DNA of 64,000 bases. It comes from Telmatactis stephensoni (lineage: Eukaryota; Cnidaria; Anthozoa; Actiniaria; Isophelliidae). Every line of letters begins with the position of its first letter. The first letter of the stretch is position 1. The translations under genes and the position numbers were made by a program. Shown piece after piece: positions 30,115 to 42,440 of this stretch. The notes under the pieces were generated by a model. The model ran no database searches. It was not told where the DNA came from and was given only the letters and a program-made list of their open reading frames with translations. The stretch covers positions 1 to 64,000 of the forward strand of contig JALIZF010000995.1 of the NCBI GenBank assembly GCA_029948255.1, read 5' to 3'.

Positions 30115-30874
30115 TATGTGTGAAAACATGGTGTAAATAATAGGCCAATATGCTTTCAGTTCGCACCATATGCTAACTATCTTAATGAGCAGATAAACAT
30201 GCATTACCTTCAATTATTCGATCATGCGTGTCATAAGTATTTGTTTGCTAAACCAGAGTTAATAGAGGGCTAAACAGAGTTGATTTTAATGGTCTAATTA
30301 TCAACCACTGTCTGCCATAATACATGATTATTAACCTACAACACAGAGTACCAGACAGAGTTCCACCCTTGATCGTGTTTAACATTCCTTCTGCATTCAG
30401 GGTCTAAAGACAACTGAAAAAGACATCATTATGGCGTTGTCAAGCAAATTCATGGTCTGATTAAACTTGCATAAGTGTTCACAGTAGAATCCATCAGTTT
30501 GACGTCTAGAGAATATTATACCGAGAGAGATATCACGGACTGGATATGGAGCCTTCGTGAAGGAAGATTGACCAGGTAATTCTACCAAGGTTAGATCAGT
30601 TAAAGTTAATAGAACTTTGGTTCATGGCAATGTTGTTTTGATCTTCTCTAGCATCCATTAGTACTGGATTAGGGGGATTTATTTTGCAGCTATTATCAGA
30701 TCTTTGCGAGTTCTAAAAGTACGATCTGATTGAGGTTTGATAAAAAAGCAAAAAATTGAATGGCCATTTTGTGTGAAATTATTTTGGGTTAGCAATTGAT
30801 TGTGTATTCCAAACGAGGAAGCAGAGGAAGCAGAGTTTCAGTTGAAACGAGCTTAGAAATTTCACCATTTCTGA

Positions 30875-31092
30875 TTAACGTTGTCGCTGAAAAAAGGCCT
30901 AAAGGCTTTCAAATATCTTTTGTTTACTAATAAACTTTGCTGTACGCTGTCTGAGAAATTAAGGAATATGTGTCCAAGTTGTAGAATTTGCAAGCATACA
31001 GTGAGTTTTTTATTGTAATAATGTCACGGTGATAAAAACTGTTTTTATGATTCCGCTCTCAAAGCTTTAGGCTTTTTTCAGCGACAACGTTA
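30875..31092. mobile_element. Foldback element
   Basis: TTAACGTTGTCGCTGAAAAA at 30875 is repeated in inverted form at 31073-31092 with further matching AGGCYTAAAG. About 218 bp in total. Confidence 0.65.
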
Positions 31093-31333
31093 ATTGAAAT
31101 AGCTATATAAGAACTTAGAGAGTTTACAGCTATTGTATGCACGAACAAATAACTTGCATTTAGCCTTTGACATAACTCAGCTAAAAAATCGATTTTCATT
31201 TTAACTGATGTTACACGTTTCTAATTCAATGTTATTCTGAACTTTCAGTTTTAGGAGCCATGAATGACTTCGTGGAAGATCTATAAAGATTCCTCGCCAT
31301 TTATATATTGGAAACATCGACTGAGTTAAAACC

Positions 31334-32098
31334 ATGTCACTGTTAACTGAATATATATTAACCCTACCAAACGTGAATGAATGTACAATTGTACCAAAAA
31401 ATCAAACAAAGAAGTCTCAAAAGTACGCCAAAGCAACAGAATGTGAAGAACAACTTTTGGTAAAGCTCCCAAGCATAGAGAAACAGGATACACATCGAAC
31501 TCACACTGAGAGATTGTCTGGTTTAGGAATTAATGGAATAGGACAACAACGCCAAGATGAAAAAGCAACGGAATATGAAACAAGGCTTTTTTCAAAACTC
31601 CCAAATATAGAGAAACAGTATCCAAACAAAACTCAATCCGAAAGAAGACCGTCGGATTTGGGGATAATTGGTGTAGGACAACAGCAACAAAGTTATGACT
31701 TTGTCGGTGAAGGTATTTCCATTCAGCAAAAACTTAAAAAGAAAAATGCGAGAAAGAAGAATCATTCAGAGCAAGCAAACACTACAAAATGCTCAGAGCA
31801 ATGCTTATTGCCAAACATTCATACGATATCGTATCACAGTGAAGGGGAAAAGTCTAGAAGGAAATCAAAGCCCATTTCAGAACTTGCAGAGCTCTTCTAC
31901 CGTTCCCTTGACAACCAAAGACTTTATAATATGAATGACAAAGTGAGGCACACAAAAGAACTAGACAATAAGCACAATGCTGACATGCTGATGTCAGAGG
32001 TCATCGAAAGAGTCAAACTCCAGCAAAAGATGGCAGCCAGGAATCTAAAAAAGAGTGTTATTCGTGGTAAAGGGATTGTGGGAAATAATCGCTGGTGA
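31334..32098 (+). CDS. Intact orphan single-exon protein with internal duplication
   Basis: 254 codons from an ATG in fair context (AAACCATGT) to TGA, with an AATAAA signal about 26 bp after the stop (32125-32130). The product is hydrophilic and rich in Lys, Gln and Glu, with no signal peptide or membrane segment. Residues about 33-75 and 76-118 are a tandem duplication: each has KATE.E, KLP.IEKQ and LGI.G.GQQ. The C-terminal third is predicted helical and basic. I recognise no family; repeats diverged at nucleotide level yet kept in frame argue that it was translated. It may be lineage-restricted. No mobile-element ends border it directly. Confidence 0.6.
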   Translation: MSLLTEYILTLPNVNECTIVPKNQTKKSQKYAKATECEEQLLVKLPSIEKQDTHRTHTERLSGLGINGIGQQRQDEKATEYETRLFSKLPNIEKQYPNKTQSERRPSDLGIIGVGQQQQSYDFVGEGISIQQKLKKKNARKKNHSEQANTTKCSEQCLLPNIHTISYHSEGEKSRRKSKPISELAELFYRSLDNQRLYNMNDKVRHTKELDNKHNADMLMSEVIERVKLQQKMAARNLKKSVIRGKGIVGNNRW

Positions 32099-32458
32099 CA
32101 AAAGAAATGCAGTGCGCAATGACAGAAATAAATATACTTTTTAATGAGTGTGCGTATGTACTTCTCCCTATCCACCGTCCAACATTCCAAATCGCCATGC
32201 GCCGTTGGCTCGGATGTGCATCGGTATTTCGAGTGGTTGGTAGGTGTGCGAGAAGGTGCTGCATGCCTTTGGAAAAGCCAAGATATACTTCAATTGCCAC
32301 ATACAAGCTAAGGAATCAACTGGAGGCTACGTGCATAAAGCTCAGTCATGTATGGGGCAAGTGAAGCCTATCTCGGAACCTTTCATTTTACATGTGCAGA
32401 TGGTTAGATGTCGTCTTCTAGGATATAAGACCTTGATCCATGAGTCCCGTTTGGCTGC

Positions 32459-33276
32459 CTGGTTTACACTAGCAAAATCGGCTCATCGAAATCGGAGTCG
32501 GTATCGAAATTGTAAGAGGACTTTATGACAAGTGTGATCTGAAAATCGGAGTTGCAATGGGAAAGATAAAGTTTTCTACTTTGTTACGATTCCGATTACC
32601 ACACTTAGATAGATAGATAGATAGATATGTGTTTATTCAATTGCTTTTGCAGTATGAACTGGATTACAGCAAAGGGGTCAATACATTAATACCATACAAT
32701 AATCACGAATGACAATACTTCTCATACAACTAATATACATATTGGTCCTACATAATAAATAATATAATGATATTTTATTAATTAAATTACTGATATTTAA
32801 TAGTGACAAACTCACTGAAGCGATTGGTTTTTGGCATAGGACAATGGAATCTGGAGGACTCAAATCTAAGATTATACCCGTGAGGGTGTACTGTGTGTTT
32901 ACTGATTAATGACCTGACAGGTTCCTGGGATTCACTTAGAAACTTCCTACACGCCTCAACTCTCCGAGTGGTGAGGTCCAGAAGCCCAGCAGCCTGTAAG
33001 GCATTACGGTAACTTAGACCTGGAAAAATTATACGTAAAGCCTTTTTCTGTAAACTTTCTGTCACTTATGATTGATATGATCCTGTGTGAACCAATTAAG
33101 GAGTCGGAAGATTAAGCCAATGATAGCCGGAGCTCATTTTGAAAACTTGTGGTAAAACGACAAAAAAGCGAGCGCCGAACAGAGGCTTATGATTCTATGC
33201 CTTGCATTGTTTTGATTCACACTAGATCGTAAGGTTCTTGTGACTCCGATGTTTACAACGCTAGTGTAGTCCAGGT
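32459..33276. mobile_element. TIR element interrupted by a LINE tail
   Basis: CCTGGTTTACACTAGC at 32459 pairs with CCTGGACTACACTAGC (complement of 33261-33276). The LINE fragment 32605-33065 lies between and splits it. Confidence 0.4.
32605..33065 (-). pseudogene. 5'-truncated LINE tail with (GATA)n 3' end
   Basis: Frame 32787-33065 encodes LQKKALRIIFPGLSYRNAL and LRFESSRFHCP, the C-terminal end of a CR1/L2-type polymerase. On the minus strand the element ends TTGAATAAACACATATCTATC, followed by an ATCT microsatellite (32606-32630), the usual 3' terminus of such LINEs. Confidence 0.75.
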
Positions 33277-33279
33277 TGT

Positions 33280-34170
33280 TAGCTATGTCTGCGTTAAAGG
33301 AATGCAAAAGAACCCACAACCTCTAATCAGGAAGAGTAGAACAAGGAGTTCCCGGTACCGAAGAACTTGCGGCTTTTCCAATATGATCACCTCCCTTGGT
33401 TGAGAATCACAAAATACGCGAAGAGTATTATCGGATGTCATCATGTTCTTCAACATCCGCTGGTCGTTTGCATCTGAGATGATCCTTTCACTGAGACCAG
33501 TGAGCTATATCGCACTAATGTTAGACATTTACCGTCAACTGGTATAGTCCAGTTTCCATGTGCAAGAGTCCGCTGAGCTTTTTGACAAAAGGCGCATTTA
33601 TGCAGGGTTAGTCTCCTTTTCAAGAAAGAGCCATGGGAGTAAAATCGATTTCTGTATTGTTCTTAGTCAAAATATTTTGCTTTTCTCGCAGGTGTTTTTG
33701 AATAATTTACCTTGACTCGTGGCTAACCCTGCGCCAGTGCGTCTGTTGTTTAGCTTTACAGCGATATCAACAAACTCGAAAAAGGTCTATTGCTTACAGA
33801 CCACACAACCTTTCAGTATCAGTAAAACTTCTAAAAAGTGGAGAATAAATTACCCTTTTTGTTCGTACTAATCTACTAAGGGAACTCTTTACTTGAATTG
33901 ATCATCTCCTTTAATGATGGTAAATCCTTCAGGCAATCAGAACGTGACGCTGGGGGACACGGGTGAAAAACGCATTGCGCATGTTCGATATTTTGGCGGG
34001 AATTCGTAGACGCGTTCGTGTTTTCGTTCGTGCTAGACTATACAAATAAAACTACCGTAGATTCAACTGTGGTGTATTATGCGAATTTTTCGTGTATTAT
34101 TTGACCAGGGAAAGAGAACAAGTGAAGCAGTGTTTTAGGAAAAGTTAAGCACTAACTTTTCACGGACAAC
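33280..34170. other. No gene seen
   Basis: A dispersed repeat piece (GCGCATTTATGCAGGGTTAG near 33590) also occurs, diverged, at 47620. Otherwise unassigned. Confidence 0.45.
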
Positions 34171-34171
34171 C

Positions 34172-34342
34172 TTAGAGTGATTTTCACCGGACTGTGAAAT
34201 AGTTACTAAGCTAATAGACACTAGTAGACTCTGCACCCATTGTTTTCTTTTGTTGCAATACAACTATTAGACACTACTAAGACTACTAAACACTGACTAT
34301 TAGTAATTGCTTCACATGCAGTCCGATGAAAATCACTCTAAC
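34172..34342. mobile_element. MITE, about 170 bp
   Basis: Left TTAGAGTGATTTTCACCGGA and right complement TTAGAGTGATTTTCATCGGA form long terminal inverted repeats; the internal part is also partly complementary. Confidence 0.75.
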
Positions 34343-34724
34343 TTTCAAGGTTTACTAAATCTCCAATTCTTGGGTTGCATGTGACGTCACGGCAGCCATC
34401 TTGGATGAACTTCAACAAAAGATTTCTCATTAGCGTCTGTTGTTTGCTCATCCAACATGGCTACCGCTTCATTGTCTTTTGATTCCCGAAGGAATGGGTG
34501 AAACTTAAAACTTCCGAGTACGGGTGTGACGTGGGACTGTCTCTCGATCGTTTCATCATGCGATATTTATGTTTTAACTTATAAATTTGCTATCTATTTG
34601 TTTCAATTTCTACATTTTATATCTAGTTTTTGATAGCTATCCCTGGCTTCTGCCGGGATTAGCTAACTTAGATATAACAGAATTACTTACTTACTTAGGC
34701 CAGGAATCATCCCGAGCCATATGA

Positions 34725-35140
34725 CAGGGTGGTGAAGAGGGGGTACCCATCACGAATCACGAACCATTTTTTCGCAATTTCACAGATCACGGAATAATGA
34801 TAAGCTATTTCACAAATCATAGAAGATTTTTACTTTTCATTCAAAAATAAATACTGGTTTTTCATTCCTAAGATTTTTTGCACGAATTTTGTCCTTATAA
34901 ACGGACCGAAAGTACGTACAATCGAAGGATCACACTGTTTTTCGTTCTCTCTTTTCTGCGCGTCGCATATTTCACGAATGGGCGCCATTTTTATAATCAC
35001 GAATCTCGGCAATGAAAAACTGCAAATCCCAGTCACGGACAAAGATGATTTCACGGATCACGGCTAGAATTTTTAGCTTCAATCTGACTAGCCTAATTTA
35101 GGCTGAATCACGGGTTACGAAATACCTCTTCACCACCCTG
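34725..35140. mobile_element. Non-autonomous element with 6-8 bp target duplication
   Basis: Ends CAGGGTGGTGAAGAGG and CCTCTTCACCACCCTG are perfect inverted repeats. ATATGA occurs directly before (34719-34724) and after (35141-35146), extendable to ATATGACA if the ends are shifted by 2 bp. A duplication of that size suggests hAT. The interior repeats CACGAATCACG-like steps and has no long ORF. Confidence 0.85.
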
Positions 35141-35600
35141 ATATGACAGTATTCAAATAATGAATTTCACTCCTTATCAAAGTACAAAGGCAAAAACCCC
35201 CCAATACTTTGCACTATTTATGTTGCACGCCATTTTTCTCTAGAAAATATGAGTGTTTGGAATTTTTATTATAGCTGAGAGTTAGTCAGCATTTTAATTA
35301 TGAGCTATAGTGTTTTTAGCTGAAAAAATAATCTTTAGATGCGGTTTTTAATGCACGTCCTCAGGCCGACCCAAGGTCCCCGAGGACGTGAAAAACCACA
35401 GTAAGCCCAAGCTCTGTGTTCGCGTTCGTTACAAAGAAATGTATGTGAAATATTCTTAATCCTCTAACAAAGTAATTTTTGGATTATAAATCCCAAGGCT
35501 TAGTGGAATCTTGTTTGTGTCATTTTCTTCTCCCACCGACCTCCAGTTGAGAATCCAATATATCCGTTGGGCTTCCTGTTTGCGAAGGCAATTATTATGG

Positions 35601-38600
35601 TAGATACTTCATGTATTGTTCTTGAATTGTACCGTAACACATACACTGTTTGATTGTTCTGAGCGCTTGCGCTTTCCTTGAAATGTCATTATCAACCTGA
35701 TAATGACTGATTGTAGCTAGTCGCTGTAGTTAAGCACCTATTTCCTGTATTTTGATAGCCCCTGTAGTTGCTGTAGTTTGATAGTCCCAGTTCCTGTATT
35801 AAATGTAGTTCCTGTAGTTTGGTAGCCCCTGTAGTTGCTGTAGTTTGGTAGTCCATGTAGTCGCTGTAGTATATGTAGTTCCTGTAGTTTGGCAGCTCCT
35901 GTAGTTGCTGTAGTATATGTAGTTCCTGTAGTTGGGAAGCCAATGTAATCGCTGTAGTTTTTGTAGTTCCTGTAGTTCGGTAGCATCTGTAGTCGTTGTA
36001 GTTTTTGTAGTTCCTGTAGTTGCTGTAGCATATGTAGTTCCTGTAGTCCGGTAGCCCATGTAGTCGCTGTGGCTTTTGTAGTTCCTGTAGTTCGGTAGCC
36101 ATGCATGTAGTCGCTGTAGCATATGTAGTTCCTGTAGTTGGGAAGCCCCTGTAGTCGCTGTAGTTTTTGTAGTTCCTGTAGATTGGTAGCATCTGTAGTC
36201 GTTGTAGTTTTTGTAGTTGCTGTAGTTGCTGTAGTATATGTAGTTCCTGTAGTTTAGTAGCCCCTGTAGTTGCTGTAGTACATGTAGTTCCTGTAGTCCG
36301 GTAGCCCATGTAGTCGCTGTAGCTTTTGTAGTTTCTGTAGTTCGGTAGTCCCTGTAGTTGCTGTAGCATATGTAGTTCCTGTAGTCCGGTAGCCCATGTA
36401 GTCGCTGTGGCTTTTGTAGTTCCTGTAGTTCGGTAGCCATGCATGTAGTCGCTGTAGCATATGTAGTTCCTGTAGTTGGGAAGCCCCTGTAGTCGCTGTA
36501 GTTTTTGTAGTTCCTGTAGATTGGTAGCATCTGTAGTCGCTGTAGTTTTTGTAGTTCCTGTAGTTGCTGTAGTATATGTAGTTCCTGTAGTTCGGTAGCC
36601 ATGCATGTAGTCGCTCTAGCTTTTGTAGTTCCTGAAGTTCGGTAGCCCATGTAGTCGCTGTAGTATATGTAGTTCCTGTAGTTTAGTAGCCCCTGTAGTT
36701 TTTGTAGTTCCTGCAGTTGGGAAGCCCCTGTAGTCGCTGTAGTTTTTGTAGTTCCTGTAGATTGGTAGCATCTGTAGTCGTTGTAGTTTTTGTAGTCCCT
36801 GTAGTTGCTGTAGTATATGTAGTTCCTGTAGTTCGATAGCCCATGTAGTCGCTGTAGCTTTTGTAGTCCGTGAAGTTCGGTAGCCCATGTAGCCGCTGTA
36901 GTATATATAGTTCCTGTAGTTGCTGTGCAGTTTGGAAACCCCTGTAGTTGTTGTAGTATTGTAGTTTCTGTAGTTTAGTAGCGCTCGTAGTCGCTGTAGT
37001 TTTTGTAGTTCCTGTAGTTTGGTAGACCCTGTAGTCGCTGTAGCTTTTGTAGTTCCTGTAGTTTGGTAGCCCATGTAGTCGCTGTAGTATATGTAGTTCC
37101 TGTAGTTCCTGTAGTTTGGTAGACCCTATAGTCGCTGTAGCTTTAGTAGTTCCTGTAGTTTGGTAACCCCTGTAGTTGCTGTAGTTCCTGTAGTTAGGAA
37201 GCCCCTGTAGTCGCTGTAGTTTTTGTAGTTCCTGTAGATTGGTAGCCCCTGTAGTTGCTGTAGTTCCTGTAGTTAGGAAGCCCCTTTAGTCGCTGTAGTT
37301 TTTGTAGTTCCTGTAGATTGGTAGCATCTGTAGTCGCTGTAGTTTTTGTAGTTGCTGTAGTTTGGTAGCCTCTGTAGTCGCTGTAGTATATGTAGTTCCT
37401 GCAGCCTGAGAGTCATTGTAGCCACTGTAGTTTCTGTAGTTCCTGTGCAGTTCGGAAACTCTGTAGTTGTTGTAGTATTGTAGTTTCTGTAGTTCAATAG
37501 CGCTTGTAGTCGCTGTAGTTTTTGTAGTTCCTGTAGTTTGTTAGCCACTGTAGTTCCTGTAGTATATGTAGTTCCTGTAGTTCGGTAGTCCTTGTAGTTG
37601 CTGTAGTTTTTGTAGTTCCTGTAGCTGCTGTAGTATATGTTGTTGCTGTAGTTTTTGTAGTTGCTGTAGTTTAGTAGCCCCTGTAGTTGCTGTAGCTTTT
37701 GTAGTTCCTGTAGTTTGCTAGCCCTGTAGTTGCTGTAGCTTTTGTAGTTCCTGTAGTTTGATAGCCCCTGTAGTTGCTGTAGTTTTTGTAGTTCCTGTAG
37801 TTTGGTAGCCCCTGTAGTTGCTGTAGTTTTTGTAGTTGCTGTAGTTCGGTAGCCCCTGTAGTCGCTGTAGTTTTTGTAGTTGCTGTAGTTTGGTAGCCCC
37901 TGTAGTTGCTGTAGTTTTTGTAGTTCCTGTAGTTTGGTAGCCCCTGTAGTTGCTGTAGTTTGTGTAGTTCCTGTAGTTTGATAGCCCCTATAGTTGCTGT
38001 AGTTTGTGTAGTTCCTGTAGCTTGATAACCCCTGTAGTTGCTGTAGTTTTTGTAGTACAAAGATTTAATTGTAAGTCGTAGTAATTCATGCATTGCTATT
38101 GAAATCTAAAAACTTTCAATCTTGCTGCCTGCGGCTACCCTGCACATGAACTCAGCTTATAGTAGTCAAATATTCGAGTAAGTAAATTATATTAAAAGAG
38201 AGAGAGTATATAACAATAGGAAAAAAGGCTTCGAAAAATGAAATAAAATTAAATTATAGATACAAATTGGAAAGGGTTTGTGTAGACCTGAGGAAGGAAT
38301 CGGAAGTGGAACAAATAGAAAGAAAGAAGAACTTTATTTGCACTCTTTGCGGAAAAAATATGTAGAGAAAATATACGTATATACAACATATAATATTTAG
38401 GTGAGGAAAATATAGTTGGTGATCATAGTTACTTTTGATAGCTAATTAAAAATTAAAAATTAAATTCATCCTTGAATCACCCTTGCCTTGCGTTTTTTTT
38501 GGTGTCGTGTAAATGGGGCTAATATTGCAAAAGTGAAGCAAATATCACATTTGCAATGCTGCCTGTTGGTAAAATGATAGCAAATTTTCATTTTCATAAC

Positions 38601-38615
38601 ACGGTGTTTGTGATG
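35601..38615. repeat. Left arm of a giant inverted repeat
   Basis: Matches the reverse complement of 42440-44812. Outer boundary: TACGGTACAATTCAAG in both arms, about 50 bp. Inner boundary: GCTAATATTGCAAAAGT and TAAAATGATAGCAAATTTTC in both. The arms share the minisatellite and about 500 bp of unique flank. This arm has an additional ~190 bp at 38262-38450. Confidence 0.93.
35700..38063 (-). repeat. 44-bp minisatellite array (left arm)
   Basis: Unit of 44 bp made of five CTACAG-type submotifs of 9,9,9,9,8 bp when read on the minus strand (CTACAGGAA CTACAAAAA, and so on). Since 44 leaves remainder 2 on division by 3, all reading frames on that strand stay open and rotate through Tyr/Asn-, Thr/Ala- and Leu/Gln-rich peptides with a 44-residue super-period. 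I regard the long frames as by-products, not genes. Confidence 0.95.
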
Positions 38616-38752
38616 TGAAATGGTGCTGGATATTTGAAGGATGGTTTTTCTTTTGTATCAAAAATGTAAAGCCTTTATATTATCACAGTTTCAGTTTTAT
38701 AAAAGAGTTGGTTTAACCTCAGAAAGATATTGATTAGAAAACTTTAGATTTA

Positions 38753-39160
38753 GCTACGAGTACGACTACGAGTACCAGTTTTTTTAGTACACGCGCTACT
38801 TTGTTGTCTTTTCGTGCTCGCACCAATCCAGACTTGAAATTTATAAACATCAGGTCAGGATGAAGTTTTTTCGCATTGTGTTTTTTTTACATTTTCTTGG
38901 CCAAAAAGTAATTTCCGAAATATCTGCTTTAACGAAGAGGCATGCAGAAGGATCATCAAAGAAGATTTTATTGAATATTCTTGACATAATCCCACTCAAG
39001 AACTCGTAGTCTTGAGTACGAGTTTCGCTAGAAAACTCGTTGTAGTCGAACCGACCCGGGTACAAGTTTTTCAAGCGAGCGTGACAGTGTCACGGTCTGC
39101 GCATGCGTACTAACGATAAAATTGAAAATTCGTAGTCGTACTCGTAGTCTACTGCACAAG
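38753..39160. mobile_element. Foldback element
   Basis: CTACGAGTACGACTACGAG at 38753 and its inverted copy at about 39133-39153 (GTAGTCGTACTCGTAGTC) enclose about 360 bp. A ~95-bp direct repeat lies on either side (38608-38700 and 39347-39440). Confidence 0.6.
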
Positions 39161-39721
39161 TCGCAGCAAAGTTAGCATGTTTGAAGATAAAATACTATAT
39201 GTGATTGTGATGACGGTATGAAGATGGCCGGTTTTGGTAATATCTAATGGTAATGAGGGTGTGACGATGTTGTTGATGTTATGTGATGATGATGATGACG
39301 GTATAGCGATGGTTTTGGTAATATGTGATGGTGATGAGAGTATGATATGGTGTTTGTGATGTTCATTGGACCTGGCCGGATGTGTGAGGAATGGTTTTCT
39401 TCTGTATGAAAATAGCTAAGCTTTTATATTGTTACAGTTAATTTTTCTAAGAATAGAAGCATAGATGCTAATGGTGACATGAATTTTAGATGAAACTTTA
39501 GAATATCTTGGGAATATTTCGAATTAAGTTTAATTATTCATCTGATTAGAAAGATGTTTTCAAATAAAAGAAGGCTATGATTATGAGTCTTTTTTTAACC
39601 ATTTATTCTTATTTAACATATAGTCTTCTCTAGTTCTGATGCCGACTGCGCGATCTCGACCGCGATCGCGTCTTTCCAATTATTTATGTTGAACTTTTAC
39701 TTTGGAATTTGAAAGTACATA

Positions 39722-39965
39722 TACACCTGTTACGGAAAAACGTAGACGGTCTGAGATCTGAATCTGAATCCGAGCGGCGAGAAGGAAGGAAATTGTTGGT
39801 AAAAACTTGGCATGAATTACGATATAAAGTGATAAGAGCATGAATGCATAATATTATACATATTTGAAGATAAAAGAATCATTCTCACAATTCTATTCGG
39901 GCTCAGATTCATATCTAGATTCAGATTCAGATTTCAGATTATCTACGTTTTTCGTAACAGGTATA
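39722..39965. mobile_element. MITE, about 240 bp
   Basis: Terminal inverted repeats ACCTGTTACGGAAAAACGTAGA and its complement; the inner parts carry repeated AGATCTGAATCTGAATC steps. TATA-like bases flank both ends. Confidence 0.75.
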
Positions 39966-40129
39966 AACAATCAGTCATTATTGTTTTAATAAGTCGTTGA
40001 GGACGATTCTAATAAATACAACTACATCAGCTTTTTTCCTGTACTTTATGACTCGTGCTTTCGTTATTTCCCTCGTGCTGTATTAATAATTATAAAATAA
40101 CTATGATATAACGCGCGCTCTGATTCGCC

Positions 40130-40440
40130 AAAGGACGCGTGTCGCGCGTTCTCTATGAGAACACACAGCACGCGCGCGCACATTTTCAAACTTTTTCCAA
40201 CGAAAAAAGAAAATAAAACGTCAATTGTATTTTATAAAAGAAATAGAAAACTCGGCAGCAGTGCTATGTTGAGTTATAGAAGCACGCGGGAATTGTAAGA
40301 AGACGAGAGAAGTGTTAGGAGAAGCAGAAGGCGTAGCCGAGAAGCACGAGGCATAGCCACGCTGCCTCGTTTTCTATTTCTACAACATCATAATGCGCTC
40401 TCATTGTCACACAGCACTCGCGCGCACTTTTCGAATTTTG
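40130..40440. mobile_element. Nested foldback with GCGCGC flanks
   Basis: AGAAATAGAAAACTCGGCAGC at 40240 and its imperfect complement at 40360-40383 enclose about 100 bp. Outside are GC-rich CGCGCGC blocks of a dispersed family also seen at 23.65 and 42.1 kb. Confidence 0.5.
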
Positions 40441-41128
40441 GTTAGTGTAAACAAATACTGACTATCCCTGAAAAACAATGTATTTTATAGCAAAAACATA
40501 AAAGTTTTCTGTTGCCCGCAGTGCTGTGTGAAGATTAAGAACACTTTGAGATTGATCAGAACACTCAAGAACCGTCATCTATGCCGAGTTGGATCAGTAA
40601 TGAATGTCGTATTCGAAAGTAAGGTGACGGTTGCGCAAACACCCCTGTATTCATCAGCTGTGAGTTATTGTCGCAGTACCCAATGTACGATGCGTTGCTT
40701 TGATCAAATATTGTCATTTAACGATAGCTTTATATGGCAGCCGAGTAAAAACTTGTGCGGACAATTTAACATCCGACGCCCTTTTCCGAGATTCACCAAT
40801 GCGTAGGATGGTAGTGAATACTAGTGTGGAATTAATGCGAAATGAGGTCCGCTGCGAAATTCCCAGAAAAAAAATTATCAAACAAATATATTTTAAGTAA
40901 AACTCATTTACTGTTAAGTTCTAAATTGAAAAAAAGGGTTATCACAGTACGCCTCGTGTTCCTAAGCTTGCTTTTCTCTTGCTCATCTTCCAGAGTGTTT
41001 ATATCACAGTACAGAGACATGCTCGCGCGTTTTATATTGCTTAAATATACGACAGATTTCCGTGGTTTATTGGCGAAATATACCACGAGGGATGTTGGGA
41101 GAACAGTCACAAGAAAAGGCCCAGAAAT

Positions 41129-41640
41129 ATGGAATACGCAGCTCCAGCATGGTTTATTCCGTGTACTGCATATCTCGTTGAACAACTCGAAGCAATACAG
41201 AGACGTATACTACGAATAATATTCCCACACTGCAAGTATTGTGATGCCTTAAAGTCAGCTAACATACCAACCATCGAACAACGACGTCATGCCATCTCTA
41301 TGTCATATTTCAAGCAAATAGAAGATAAAGAATACAAACTAAACCAGCTGTTTCCTCAATATTACAAAAACCAATACTCCACAAGATCACAAGCTAGAGG
41401 CACGCGCAAAGTGGCATCAACCCGTACTAAAAGAACTGCTAACTCATTCATTATAGAAGCAAGTAGAAACTATAACGACGATCGAACTAATAAGAAATCA
41501 GTAATCTCGTATTTTCTTTTTCATTTTTACAACACTTTGCCTATATATTATTCATATTTCTGTGTACCAATGTGTTTTAGACGCATATTTGTCTACAATG
41601 TTGGAAATAAAGTTATTATTATTATTAATAAAGACTAGCA
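41129..41640 (+). pseudogene. 5'-truncated LINE tail
   Basis: A 169-codon frame with MEYAAPAWFIPCTAYLVEQL, LEAIQRRILRIIFP and a basic tail, the C-terminus of a CR1/L2-like polymerase. It ends in an AATAAAG(TTATTA)n microsatellite tail at 41605-41636. It lies in the spacer of the giant inverted repeat. Confidence 0.75.
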
Positions 41641-41678
41641 CTTGGACACAATCACGCGCAATTTCTTGTAAACACCAA

Positions 41679-41715
41679 CTGAAGAAGGCTGTAGCTACAG
41701 CCGAAACGTCTTAAG
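41679..41715 (+). other. Hairpin with hammerhead-like core bases
   Basis: CTGAAGA, then GGCTGTAGCTACAGCC (a perfect 8+8 palindrome), then GAAAC and GTC. CTGANGA and GAAA around a stem II helix are the conserved bases of a hammerhead ribozyme, but I see no upstream strand able to form the remaining helices. It follows the LINE tail by about 40 bp. Confidence 0.35.
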
Positions 41716-41719
41716 TCAA

Positions 41720-42440
41720 GATAATAAAAGTCAGAGACAAAAAGTATATCGTTCTGAATTTAAATATGAATATAATCCTGACTGCAAATTCAATATTTTT
41801 AAAGACTATCCTCATGTACAACAATATTCGAGAGTGGTTTTGTTATCTACTAAATAACAGAAATGACAACCGCCATTTTCGTTTTTTTAGGATTCGCATA
41901 ATCCTTTTTCAATTAAAGTTCCACACAAAATACTTAACCGAAGATTAATTTAGATCTAAAATTAAACGTGATTTTAATTGATCACATGGGGTAACCCAGA
42001 GAGGCGGAAGAACTTCGTCTCACATAAACACATAACTCGTCTTCCAGGGGCATGTGCACGCACGCAAATTTTCCAGAGAAAAATGCAAAAATATGATTCA
42101 CGCGCGCTCTGATTTGTCCTCTGCTGAGAACGAAGCACAGTTCTGATGCTGGCTGCGCGAGCTCGACCGCGCGCGCGCCTTTTCAATTATCTATGTGGAG
42201 GAAATCGAGCTCTTTTCTTAGAATCTTTCCTTTTTAATTAGCAAGTACATATAAACAATCACTGCACCGCGAAAAATGGACATGTTTTTCTTTGGTGTGA
42301 ATATAGAGTGAATATAGTGGTCTATATTTGCACCCTATTTGACATCCGTAGTAAACGTTTAGCAATGACCGTATTTACAATAACTGCAAAGCCATTGCAA
42401 ATATTATGTGAATCTGACCTTTGAATATATTTGCACATAT
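41720..42440. other. No gene seen
   Basis: GC-rich CGCGCGC blocks near 42097 and 42165 belong to the dispersed family; otherwise AT-rich. Confidence 0.45.

Noticed and set aside
35692..38093. Many long open frames of Tyr/Thr/Leu-rich protein
   Set aside because: They arise from a stop-free 44-bp minisatellite, in all frames of one strand.
39180..39370. GAT-rich tract as a regulatory array
   Set aside because: Imperfect low-complexity repeat without consistent unit; nothing supports a regulatory role.
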